This document shows, piece by piece, positions 36,480-46,060 of a stretch of DNA of 64,000 bases. The notes beneath the pieces were generated by a model that did not search any database, was not told where the DNA came from, and saw nothing but the letters and a program-made list of their open reading frames with translations. The stretch is taken from positions 62,001-126,000 of the forward strand of contig JAUEDM010000009.1 in assembly GCA_033439685.1 (NCBI GenBank), given 5' to 3'. The number at the start of each line of letters is the position of its first letter. Within the stretch, counting starts at the first letter, position 1. The DNA is from Apodospora peruviana (lineage: Eukaryota; Ascomycota; Sordariomycetes; Sordariales; Lasiosphaeriaceae). Made by a program: the position numbers and the translations under genes.

Positions 36480-37946
36480 TTATGGATTCCACATGAGCGG
36501 CTCCCAGAGCTCAAATTCGTCATTGGCTGGTACTTGGTGTTCGGCATCGTCGTCGAGACCTTGGATCCACGCCTGTCCACCGAAAACAGGCTTCACAGCT
36601 TCCTCACATCTGAAAACATTCCGAGTCGCTTCCATAGAAAAGGGTCCGTAGCGGCTGGAGTTGAAGTACGCGTCGTCCCAGAACTCGGTAACTAGGTTTG
36701 TGCATTCGCGAGCGCTTTTATCCTCTCCGACACTGACACTCTCGTTGCTCGGTCTCTCACAGGTCAGATCCCACCGGACGCGAAAGAATAAACCGGGTTT
36801 CTGCTGCTGCATGGTCAATGACTGTACTGTATCATAAAGCTGACCCATTGTGACGCCCGTGTCGAGACCACCAGCATCGTTTGGCGGAGGGTTGACATAG
36901 TCGACGAGAAAGCGGTGGCCGGCCGCGGTGGTGGTGGTGAAACAATCCAGCCAAGTGAATCCGAGGAAAGGTGGCGGGGGTTGCGAGACAAGCATGCGTC
37001 TCCAACTCGCACCATTCCTGGTAAAGCTGCGCTGACGACAGCTTGGGTCGACGTCGACCACGCTGCCGGTACTTGCTTTGAGGTGAAGCAAGGCTCGCGA
37101 CGACCAGGGTAGCTTCCAGAAGTATTCGGCACGTCGGAAAGGGTACTTGTCTACCTGACAATTACTCAGGTTGAAGAATTGGTCGCCAAAGACCTCCTGA
37201 AGAAGAGGGTTGATACAGGGTGGTTCACCAGACTTCGTGTCAAGACTTCGGTCGGCCTGGAAGAAAGACGCTTTTCGGAGCATAGGCGAGTGATTCAGGG
37301 TCTCGAACCAGAAGCTGCAGACTCGTGGAGCAGAGGTGATGCGAGACTTCAGGTCGAGATACAGCAAAATGTGCTCAAGGAGCTCGGGGCACCCTAGCAC
37401 CGACGCCGTCGCCTGCAATTGGGATTGGGATGGGGATAGTGACTTGCTTGAGCGTGGTGTCGAGGCCGAGGTTGATCCCGACCCCGCTGCCTCACTCGAG
37501 GAGAGACGACATTCCGTAGTATTGCATGTTTGGGCATGACTCAGCGAGCGCGGAGGGTAAGCAGCCAATATGAGGGAGAGAATCCTTCGGGACGGCAGCT
37601 GCTTCCCATGCAGGACCACCATAGGACCATCCTCGGTGATTGCTCTCTCTAGCAGGAGCGAGTAATCCGCAGCGGTGAGCTCAAACACCTCAATAGCTTG
37701 CGCCTCCGGCTTCTCTTCTTCTCCCTCGTTCTTTGAGGCGGTTCTCGGGACCGTGGTTGTCCGCACCGACTTGGGCGACTGCTCGAGGCATAGAAGCCCT
37801 CGAAGCTGATCGGAGTGGTAGACGGCGCTTTCTGGGTCCGATAAGATTGGGAACGTCTCTCCGTGTAACGCCTCCATCGAAGCCTCCATACCAGCCGTTA
37901 GGTCGGACAGACTGTGCGGAGTATAAAGACCATGCTGTTGATCCAT
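36480..37946 (-). CDS. F-box protein
   Basis: A single 488-residue frame without introns. Residues about 185-225 hold an F-box: VLGCPELLEHILLYLDLKSR followed by VCSFWFETLNHSPMLRKA. F-box proteins recruit substrates to SCF ubiquitin ligases through Skp1. The N-terminal 180 residues are rich in Ser, Thr, Glu and Pro. The C-terminal half (FTWLDCFTTTTAAGHRFLVD, VTMGQLYDTVQSL, LFFRVRWDLTC) is typical of fungal F-box proteins with no named substrate-binding repeat. It lies between the exporter and the bZIP gene. Whether it belongs to the cluster is not evident; the promoter side faces a TIR element. Confidence 0.8.
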   Translation of the reverse strand: MDQQHGLYTPHSLSDLTAGMEASMEALHGETFPILSDPESAVYHSDQLRGLLCLEQSPKSVRTTTVPRTASKNEGEEEKPEAQAIEVFELTAADYSLLLERAITEDGPMVVLHGKQLPSRRILSLILAAYPPRSLSHAQTCNTTECRLSSSEAAGSGSTSASTPRSSKSLSPSQSQLQATASVLGCPELLEHILLYLDLKSRITSAPRVCSFWFETLNHSPMLRKASFFQADRSLDTKSGEPPCINPLLQEVFGDQFFNLSNCQVDKYPFRRAEYFWKLPWSSRALLHLKASTGSVVDVDPSCRQRSFTRNGASWRRMLVSQPPPPFLGFTWLDCFTTTTAAGHRFLVDYVNPPPNDAGGLDTGVTMGQLYDTVQSLTMQQQKPGLFFRVRWDLTCERPSNESVSVGEDKSARECTNLVTEFWDDAYFNSSRYGPFSMEATRNVFRCEEAVKPVFGGQAWIQGLDDDAEHQVPANDEFELWEPLMWNP

Positions 37947-38223
37947 GGTGAGTGCCTTTTTCCGATATGAAGGTAAGGGAGATTCTCAGTAGTGTCGGAT
38001 TAAGTTAGGATTTGGAATAGCAAAAGTGGTTCAAGTCGTGCAGCGAGCGAGCAAACGGTTCCCAAAGCACAAACTCGAAGTTGTTTGGCCCACCCTTCCT
38101 CGGCACGGCACGGCACGGACCATGTGCCCCAAACGTGGTCCAAGCTTCGCTCACAATTAGCAGGTTGGTTCAAAGTTTAAAAAGTCATGCCTCAGGCGAG
38201 AAAGTGGAGTACGCTGGTACAAC

Positions 38224-38850
38224 AATGAGTATGAAGCAAGGCAAGAGGAGGTATAAACCTCACGCCTCTTGAAGTCCTGCTGATTTGGTCCCTTTAATAT
38301 AAGAAACTGCCCTGCAGTCAACCGGGCCGACTGGCAATGCTTGGTTTTTTTTGAAGGAGCCTATGAAAAACAGCCTCAGAGGCCACGTGTCATCGGAACA
38401 CACAACTGCCAATGTGGGGTTGACAGGGATCCGACATAATGATTACAAACGCCTGTATACGGGTACGTACTCCATATGCATTATCCGCCGCTCGCTCAAC
38501 TACATACCGATAGGTCAACTTGAAAATAATTACATGTTTTGTTTTTGGGTTTGTTTTGGTTCCTTCTGCTGTTGTGTGACGCGACGCGATGCCTTGGCGA
38601 CCGTTCGTTTCTGAGTATGGGTCCTCTATGAGCATCACCTTCCAAACAGAGCGGGTGGTAGGGCGTATACGCGCGTATGCTTCCTGTAGTCATCATGAGG
38701 CTGTTTTCATAGGCTCCTTAAAAAAAAAACCAAGCATTGCGAGTCGGCCCGGCTGACTGCAGGGCAGTTTCTTATATTAAAGGGATCAAATCAGCAGGAT
38801 TTTAAGAGGCTTAGGTTTATACCTCCTCTTGCCTTGCTTCATATCTCAAT
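38224..38850. mobile_element. MITE-like element with about 155-base terminal inverted repeats
   Basis: The left arm (38224-38377) and right arm (38697-38850) are near-perfect reverse complements. Shared blocks include ATGAAGCAAGGCAAGAGGAG, CCCTTTAATATAAGAAACTG and CCAAGCATTGC/GCAATGCTTGG. The 320-base centre has no coding capacity. The arms differ at several positions and the poly-T/A runs differ in length, so the copy is not new. No clear target-site duplication is visible. Confidence 0.85.
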
Positions 38851-38904
38851 GAGGTGAGTCGCAACCTCCTAGGACTGCCGGCGGGGATGTCGGCCGGCGG
38901 GGAT

Positions 38905-39085
38905 ATCGGAATGTAACAGCCTCTGACAAAGCGGATTACGTGTTCGCCCTGCCTTACCAACCGCTCTGTTTGGAAGGTGATGCTCATAAGACCCATACGC
39001 GGAAATAAACAGTCGCCAAGGCATGGCATCGTGTCACCCCATAGCAGAAGGAACAAAACCGAACTCAAAAACAAAACATAATGGA
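38905..39085. mobile_element. Truncated inverted second copy of the TIR element's interior
   Basis: 38945-39082 matches the reverse complement of 38534-38665 inside the neighbouring element. Shared blocks include GAGCATCACCTTCCAAACAG, TTCCTTCTGCT and GATGCCTTGGCGA or close variants. The match extends weakly to GAGGCTGTT..CAT near 38911. It lacks arms, so it looks like a broken copy in the opposite orientation. Confidence 0.7.
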
Positions 39086-39593
39086 GTCCTAGGAGTTCGC
39101 GGACCACCTCGTTGAGGTGGGTGAGTACGATCCAAGAGGTCACTAGCAACCATTGGAATCAATTGGAGAGCCATACATTACAATCGCTAATATTAAAGAT
39201 ATGTTTTTCTCATGAGAGCTCTGAAACGCAGTATATCTAGCCTTGGGCAAATTGAATGCATGGTAGAAGTACCCTCTTAATTTAGATCATATTCTTGTTC
39301 GGATCAAAGCCTACAACTGCCGAGATATCCGCTGACACGCATGTGTGATGTCATATTGAGGGGAGCTAGGCCCCATCTGACTAAGACGGATATGAAGGAT
39401 CGATCCTTAAATCCTTCCCCAACACAAAGAAGAAGCGGATACTACCACCCGTATTCCGTATTCCGAATAAGTAACCAAAAAGAGTCTTCGCTCAGCACGC
39501 CGCACCAGGCGTTTCCACCTGCCTATATACCTTCCTTGACCTGTTGGGTGCCCAACACTATGTCCAGCCTGTTGCTCAACGTGACCTGGCGCC

Positions 39594-41037
39594 ATGTCGT
39601 CAAAGAGACCTTGCACCGACTCAGACCACGAGTCACCGCTGACTCATCAAAGAGGCAAGAAGACAGAGCAGGGTCGGTTTCCTCAACGAGCCTATCGTAC
39701 GTACAGAGAGCTTATCTTCCACCTCCCGTTCAAGCCGTTTTCCCTTTTATTTATTATTTTATTTTGATTTTCATTATTCTTGATTAAATTTTTTTTTTTT
39801 TTTTACACCATTGACAATGTCATCTTTAGGTCAACGCCTCAAGGCAAAACTTGAAGGCCTTGAAGATGAAGTGCTAAGCCCACAAGAGCTCTTCATTGAT
39901 GCTGCACCAACACCGAGTTTAGAGATCATCGACCATCCTCTTGACCTCAAGGCGGCTTCAACTACATATCCAGAAGTTCCGACACCAGCAGCTCATCACG
40001 ATCTCTTGGCCGGCGCTGTTTTCGACCTTGGTGCGTCTGCAGCTTCAGATTTCTACTTTGGGAGGAGGTGTCTGCTGACATGCATCATTGTGGTTGTTAG
40101 CAAGTATAGACCCAGCATATCCCTCAGAAGGATGTCTTGGCAGCCATCACATGGACTTTCAGTCCGCCTCAGCCTATCACGACTCGTTGTCTCAAGACGG
40201 CACCTCTCTCTCGTTGGACCCGCGATATGTTCCACGGAAACTACAGGACGACTGCTCCTTCATAAACATCCCATCATACTTTGAGCGCAGCAAACCTGGT
40301 CCTCTCGGATATATCCATCCTGAGATACCTAGCCATGCCGCTATAAACCCGCGTGGCGGAAGAAGCATTGACCGTGCTGCTCCCGTCCAGGACCGAATAC
40401 GCCATATCGTGGATTCAGCCACCGAGGCCGGCTTCACGACTTTTGATGAAGCTATAGAGGCTTACTATACGGAAAGCTTTGATGAGACTTCGCCACTAGA
40501 TCGGGACCAGCGACTGAGCCGCAATCGGCGGTTACCCCGGCTGTTGGGTGCTTTGCGCGATGCTTCTAAGGACTGGAGTCATTGGGAGCGGCGAGGCTTT
40601 CAAGAACAGATCACTCAAGGTGCCGAGGATATTCTCCTGGACGAGCTTGATCTCTTTAAGAAGAAATATACAGAAACTGAATTTCTCCGAGATATGACCA
40701 ATTCGGAGCTGGGAGGAGGCCAGAACGCTGGAACAGGTCGAGGGTCGAGTAACAGGCGAACGTTCCAAGACAATGTGCGTGCTTTTCCCCCCGGTCCTCC
40801 CGACTCAGTGTTCCGATGTCTTTTTTCTCCTCGAAGCCTCTTTCCCTGCCCGAGAGCGATCGCACAAAAGGCAACTTTAAGCCAGCCTGATACTGAACAA
40901 TTTCGCAGCTCCCAAACCTATGGGCTTTGGCTACGACGCTTGTAGCGAGGTCAAATGCATCAAAGCATGATTCCGACTGCGAAGCAGTCCTGCGTATCAT
41001 GGAGAATTTGTGCGCTCCGCCAAGTAATGGGTCCTGA
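39594..41037 (+). CDS. bZIP transcription factor, probable cluster regulator
   Basis: Four exons (39594-39696, 39830-40030, 40101-40774, 40909-41037) give 368 residues. The first exon ends in KKTEQGRFPQRAYR and is spliced, through an intron with a 20-base T tract and CTTTAG acceptor, to QRLKAKLEGLEDEVLS. Together these form a basic region and the start of a zipper. The C-terminal half has the layout seen in many fungal cluster bZIPs: PVQDRIRHIVDSATEAGFTT, AYYTESF, QRLSRNRRLPRLLGAL, DWSHWERRGFQEQI and finally LPNLWALATTLVARSN. It is nuclear and DNA-binding by inference. Translation from the AUG at 39817 alone would lack the basic region, so the first exon decides function. It is the only transcription factor in the window and so the likely activator of the PKS block. 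Confidence 0.85.
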
Positions 41038-42277
41038 ATAACAGGTACATGATGTGATAACAGGAGACACATTCCCCATACAGAGGGCCTCTGTAGCCAA
41101 CGGAGCACGCAGTTTGAAGACGGAAGAACCTACAGCCACACTGCTTGATTCCAAAGCGGCCAAAGGATCAAATTGTGAGTCTAAAGCCTCCGAAGCAGGC
41201 AGCCACCCCCCAGCAGGAAGAGCATGCTGTGCAAATATCTTGAGAATGGGGTGGTCACTCTCCCAGCGTGTCTCTCGGTGTTGCTTGGCAGCCTCCCGGC
41301 AATTGTAACACTCCTACTGCTTGATTCATCCCTCAACATTTAGATCATTGAATCAAAGCAGAAGCGTTGCGTTGCCTTGTACATAAGGTCTTGCCCTCAT
41401 TGCGAACGTCAGTCGATCTGTCTCGTATGCTTGTAGCATGCTCAGATCGGCCAATGGCATCGGTCTCCTGTTGAAGCAACAAACATGTTGTTTCAAGGCT
41501 AGCGCCTTATCGCCAATTGATATCAATCTTCAGGATACGCAATGATGGCCCTTGCTGCAGGGACTTGGTTGATCCAACAGCCCAGGGAAAAGCCATCTAG
41601 TCAGTACAGCTTGAAGAAGAACATCTCTTCGACCGTGCAACCTGGCTCTCTCACTAGCTAGAACGAGCCGAGGAAATTGATAAGATACATCACGCCGTTC
41701 CCCGATTGCATGTGCATCTATATGTGGCAACACGGCGGACCCCTTGCCATCCCCTCAAGACGTCCATTTACTCTCTATGAGAATGCAATCCATAGCTCTT
41801 TACCAAGTCCTCGTCTTTTTTGGACAGTAGTCACAGCTTCATCTTCCTTCAGAATGAGGCGGTGGCCTCATTTCTCCGTCCTTGATCTCTGTGCAGAAGG
41901 CTTTCCTTGGCAGGAATCAGTCATAACGCTGCTGGGCACTCTTCCAGACAAGTGAAGGCTTGAGGACACTGACGCACGCATGTCACATCTGCCCCGGACT
42001 TGCACCTGAGTTACTTGTGAGACATGTTAAGCAGGCAGATGCATGGTTCTTGGGTATCGTATGCGTTACACAAGTAATATAGCGGTCTGATCAGTCCTCT
42101 CTTATAGCCTATTAGGTAGGACTTTGCCACGATAGCATGGGTCCAATCTTCCAAGAGTTGAACCCTGCAGTCTGATGTAGCCCTAAATACGATCAAAATA
42201 TTGTTGCATTGTTTGAGGTTGCTTCCGTGTGGAACCAGCCAATGCTCGGCACATCAAGAAACCTATATAAGTAAGCA
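41038..42277. other. Intergenic, no supported gene
   Basis: Short frames only. A TATA-like CTATATAAG lies at about 42261, just before the next gene. Confidence 0.4.
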
Positions 42278-42493
42278 ATGCCAGGCTACCCAACCCCTAA
42301 CCCCCCTCCTCCTTCTTCCCCCAGGGCGTTTTCACTAATACACACACACAGTCCGGCACAAGCACTTATATTTCATACAAGGTGCAACCAGGCCGTAGCG
42401 AAGATTCGTACGTTGGAAAAGATTTCCCATTTACCACTCTATTCTCGCTCTCTCAGTCTCAACACGACTTCACTCAGCTGCTGTGGCCGGGCA

Positions 42494-45262
42494 ATGGAGC
42501 TTCAAGATGGCCTCTCCACGAGTATGTTGGTCGGTACCGATTCTATGGACCACATCGCATCGCCCGCCACGGTTGCCACCAATATGGCGGCCAACTTTTA
42601 CCGCGATGTCCAGGCGTGTGCGACCAAGCACGAGCGGCAGCAGTTGCACAGACAATACCGCGATAAGATCCTCACAATAGATCAACTCGGAGCCAACGTA
42701 GCGGCGGCTTTCCTGCCCTTCCTCGGCCCCTCGAGCAGCCGTGAAGGTGGCGCGGATGCTGAGCAATGGTCCGACTTTGACCGCCTCGCCCAGCGTGGCA
42801 AGAACATGCGAGACCGGCAGAGCCAGCATATCAGACACCAGTCGGGCGTGATCGCTGCTTGGGGAGGCGAGAGATTCCACTACTACGGCTGGGAGGCTCT
42901 GCCGCTGCCTCTCCTGCGACAGTTGCATGAGCTTGCGGTGCTGGTCCCGTGCTGGACTGACGTCGTCGACCTGCTGAACTCCAAGATGCTTGCCCGGCAT
43001 GAGCTTCGTATTTTGCGCGGCAATAACAAGGCACTCCTGATCGGGGAGCACTCGGCGGCCTCCAAGGTACAGAATCGTCACTCCCCTGTTGAACGCTCCG
43101 ACATCATCTCGGCTCTAGAAGCTGCTCGTCAGAGGGCAACCGTTCTGGAACTTCGGCAGCAGATGGACCTTGCGGCGGAGAAGGTGAAGGGGGCTAGTCT
43201 CGGGGCATTCGGCCTCAAGCGAGATGTTTACAGCATGATTGTACCATCAGTCAATGATGATGGCTCTGATGAAACAACCTCACCCTCCTTCTCCTTCTCC
43301 TCCACTTCACAAACCCCTAGCGGCAGTGCACAGTTAAAGGGACCTAAGCGAATTAGGTCAGTGCCGAGCTCGGCACAACCCTCGAAACGTTTGGCTGCTT
43401 CTTCGGAACGCCGCTCCACGAGAGCCGCCGTTATCGACGGTGATAGGGAGTTCTCTAGTCAAAGAGGCTTGGAATCAAGCGTCCAGGCTGAGGCCCCTTC
43501 ATACCCCATCGAGTCAGGCCCTACTGAGCAAGCAGACTCGAATTCTTGTCCGGGCGATGCTGTTGAAGTGACGGAGACGCTGGATGAAGCTGCTAGCGAC
43601 AATGGCGTGGACGAGCGAGACGAAAGGCCGAAAAGGGTACCAGAGCCAAAATCAAGCATTGAGGGCAGGCATGAGAGCGAAATCCGGGAGGATGAGGGGA
43701 CGACTAGTGGCGTTGGGAGCAATTGGGAAGATGATGAGGCCAACGACAACACAACAGCACAAGGCGAAGAGATGGACATAGAGCCAGCCAATCAGCCGGA
43801 TCTCGAGGACATGAGACGAGTCGAGCCAGAGGTCCATGATGCTTTACAAGACATTGTCGCGCCTTCAGAGGGGCCATATACTGTGGAAGTGGAGGCGCTT
43901 GATGCTCTATTCCAGATGAGCCGAGAGAACAGCCCTGGTCAGATCGGGACACAAGAAAACCTTAACAATGCAAGCCCCGAAATTCCAGCGCTTCACAATA
44001 CGGGGTCCAGCCCAGACACCTCGGATCGCAGCAGTGTCCAGATGAGGGGTGCTTCTGCCGTCCAAGCCGACGCCGGTGTTTTCGACGAGCCTGAGTCATC
44101 GTGGGCTGTTCCCACGCTGCTGCAGACATTACGAGCGCGCTATGATCCTGAAATCAGCCGGTTTATTGGCAAACTACGAGAGCCTCACCTTTCAGAGGAT
44201 TCGGCACCACACCGTCTCTTGCAGCTCGAATGGATGGAGGCACAACGCTGGGCCAGCATCTACGTCGAGCCAGAGCACACCTTGGGCCGGAGCTGTGTGG
44301 CTTCCCGGCAGGAGGCGGATGTTTGGTACCTTGACTGGGGTACCTTCCGCTCCTATGGCGAGAGTGACTGTGCCTTCGAGCGTCCTGTTGTCATCAAACA
44401 AAGGTTCCAGGACAGAGGCATGTATAATATCGCAGAGTACATCGACATGCTATGGCAGCGCTTCCCTGAGCAGGAGGTACTCATACAGGACAGCATGATG
44501 GGCACGCGCAATCCGATGAGCGTCAAGGACTATTGCATGACCGTTGCTGAGGTTGACCTCAGCTCGCCTGAGTCGGCTGCCCCCGTTAGCAATGTCATCA
44601 ATCTCGGCCGTATAGCCCAAGCCGACGAACCATTGTTGACCAGGCTGCCTCGATTCGGGCTTCTCTCCATGTTGGCTGATCGTGTGGCAGGCGTCATGGG
44701 CCGGAGCAGTCAGCTCAAGCTCAGTGAGGTCAAGGGCAGCCTGAGCTTCAACATGTTGGGCTTCTCAGGGGCCTTCTCTGGGTCCCGCGTGGATCCTCTG
44801 GTTGGTAGCTGGGTGCGTTGTCTTGCTGGCTTCAGTATCTGGGCCATCGCCACCGACTTAGACGCTGAGGACTGGCAAAGATTTTCGAGAGATGGCCGTG
44901 ATTGGTCTCCTCCCGAGGGTAAAAGTCGCCTCGTTGTCCTGGAGCAAGACGATGTTCTGTTGATGCCACCGGGCTTACTCGCTGTCCATGCAAACTTTGT
45001 GCCGCGGCGCTGTCTCGCAGAAGGCGGTATGCTCTGGGATGAGTGCAGAATTCTGGAGATCATAGAAGGACTGCTCTATATTGTCAAGAATCAGCAATGT
45101 GTCGACATGCCGCCTGGCATCGAGTTGGGAGCTCTTATCGATTCATTGGAGACATGGTTGGATGCTAATGATTACATCTACCCATCATCCCACGGCAGCA
45201 ACACCAATGAATATAACCAGGCAGTGAGAGCCAGCATCCAGTCACTCAGAGAAATATTGTGA
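42494..45262 (+). CDS. Large JmjC/cupin-like protein, function unknown
   Basis: One uninterrupted frame. The methionine at 42494 gives 922 residues; an upstream in-frame one at 42278 would add 72 low-complexity residues and seems less likely. The N-terminal third is helical (RQQLHRQYRDKILTIDQLG, ERSDIISALEAARQRATVLE). The middle (about residues 270-560) is disordered, with acidic Ser/Glu-rich stretches. The C-terminal 350 residues resemble fungal JmjC-like proteins: VVIKQRFQDRGMYNIAEYID, VDPLVGSWVRCLAGFSIWAI, VVLEQDDVLLMPPGLLAVHA. The second cupin histidine is present, but the expected first metal-binding histidine before the VDPL aspartate reads arginine, so activity is doubtful. Such genes often lie in transposon-rich fungal DNA. 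A role in the cluster is not evident. Confidence 0.6.
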   Translation: MELQDGLSTSMLVGTDSMDHIASPATVATNMAANFYRDVQACATKHERQQLHRQYRDKILTIDQLGANVAAAFLPFLGPSSSREGGADAEQWSDFDRLAQRGKNMRDRQSQHIRHQSGVIAAWGGERFHYYGWEALPLPLLRQLHELAVLVPCWTDVVDLLNSKMLARHELRILRGNNKALLIGEHSAASKVQNRHSPVERSDIISALEAARQRATVLELRQQMDLAAEKVKGASLGAFGLKRDVYSMIVPSVNDDGSDETTSPSFSFSSTSQTPSGSAQLKGPKRIRSVPSSAQPSKRLAASSERRSTRAAVIDGDREFSSQRGLESSVQAEAPSYPIESGPTEQADSNSCPGDAVEVTETLDEAASDNGVDERDERPKRVPEPKSSIEGRHESEIREDEGTTSGVGSNWEDDEANDNTTAQGEEMDIEPANQPDLEDMRRVEPEVHDALQDIVAPSEGPYTVEVEALDALFQMSRENSPGQIGTQENLNNASPEIPALHNTGSSPDTSDRSSVQMRGASAVQADAGVFDEPESSWAVPTLLQTLRARYDPEISRFIGKLREPHLSEDSAPHRLLQLEWMEAQRWASIYVEPEHTLGRSCVASRQEADVWYLDWGTFRSYGESDCAFERPVVIKQRFQDRGMYNIAEYIDMLWQRFPEQEVLIQDSMMGTRNPMSVKDYCMTVAEVDLSSPESAAPVSNVINLGRIAQADEPLLTRLPRFGLLSMLADRVAGVMGRSSQLKLSEVKGSLSFNMLGFSGAFSGSRVDPLVGSWVRCLAGFSIWAIATDLDAEDWQRFSRDGRDWSPPEGKSRLVVLEQDDVLLMPPGLLAVHANFVPRRCLAEGGMLWDECRILEIIEGLLYIVKNQQCVDMPPGIELGALIDSLETWLDANDYIYPSSHGSNTNEYNQAVRASIQSLREIL

Positions 45263-45605
45263 GAGCATTCGAATCCAACACTGTCCTTTTCTTTGCGGGT
45301 GTGAGTGGTCCACCAAAGAAGCATGTGAGTGAGCATGCTGTAAAGGAGAACCTGGGGTTGTAATTAACATATGCAACAAGCATGTCAATCTAATTCGACC
45401 CAGATATTTTGAGAATACACTGGGCTGGGTCTACTAGGGAGTAAGAAGGCGCATATGATTTCAATGCCGCCGGTCTGCGGAAGGATAAGCTCAAAATCAC
45501 TGGCATAAAGACAACTGTCTCGGAGTACATCCAAGAGCTGGGAACACTCGTCAATGAGCTGGGAAGCAGCACATCTGTCTTCACCTGGGCCGGTTTGATG
45601 AAACA
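45263..45605. other. 3' flank of the JmjC-like gene
   Basis: No gene or repeat recognised before the retrotransposon tail at 45606. Confidence 0.35.
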
Positions 45606-45690
45606 GAATGGATGGATGGATGGAGTTTATTACGCCCGGAGGCACTAGGCCTAAAGGGCCTATTGTCAGAATTTAGCACTTGGTTCTTGA
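45606..45690 (-). mobile_element. 3' tail fragment of a non-LTR retrotransposon, second copy
   Basis: Three to four ATGG units are followed by TTACGCCCGGAGGCACTAGG and CCTAAAGGGCC. It matches the fragment at 26237-26340. On the minus strand the end reads GTAATAAACTCCATCCATCC, that is, a polyadenylation-type signal followed by the tetranucleotide tail. Confidence 0.6.
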
Positions 45691-45730
45691 ACTGATTTTA
45701 ATTCAATTGATCTTCCTCTCCCGCTCTCTG

Positions 45731-45827
45731 GTTCAAAAATCCTCGGACGGAGAATGCGCAGCAGTCTCCCACTAACGTATATAGGAAACTATCTAGCAGT
45801 AATGACTGTGTACCTATGTACTGGACC
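45731..45827 (+). repeat. Dispersed hairpin repeat, copy 3
   Basis: Same layout as the copies at 27720 and 28041. The palindrome is slightly broken (GGAGAATGC-GCA-GCAGTCTCC) and the TATATA part carries a 4-base insertion (CACTAACGTATATAGG). It lies 40 bases after the retrotransposon tail. Confidence 0.72.
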
Positions 45828-46060
45828 ACCCACACCCGCAAAGAAAAAGACAGTGTGTGTCGGTGGCTTAATATTCGACTTCGAGTGCCACGTGGTTAGT
45901 TCAAAAGCTGCATTTCTGACGAGTTGCGCCCCGCACACACTCTTCAACTCGATCGTTTCGATGAGTCTCCCATGGAAAAAACTACCGATCAACTTTGCAA
46001 GCGTTCACACCTCAAATACTTTGACTGGATGATTTTACTCGGTTCCAGACAGTAATACCA

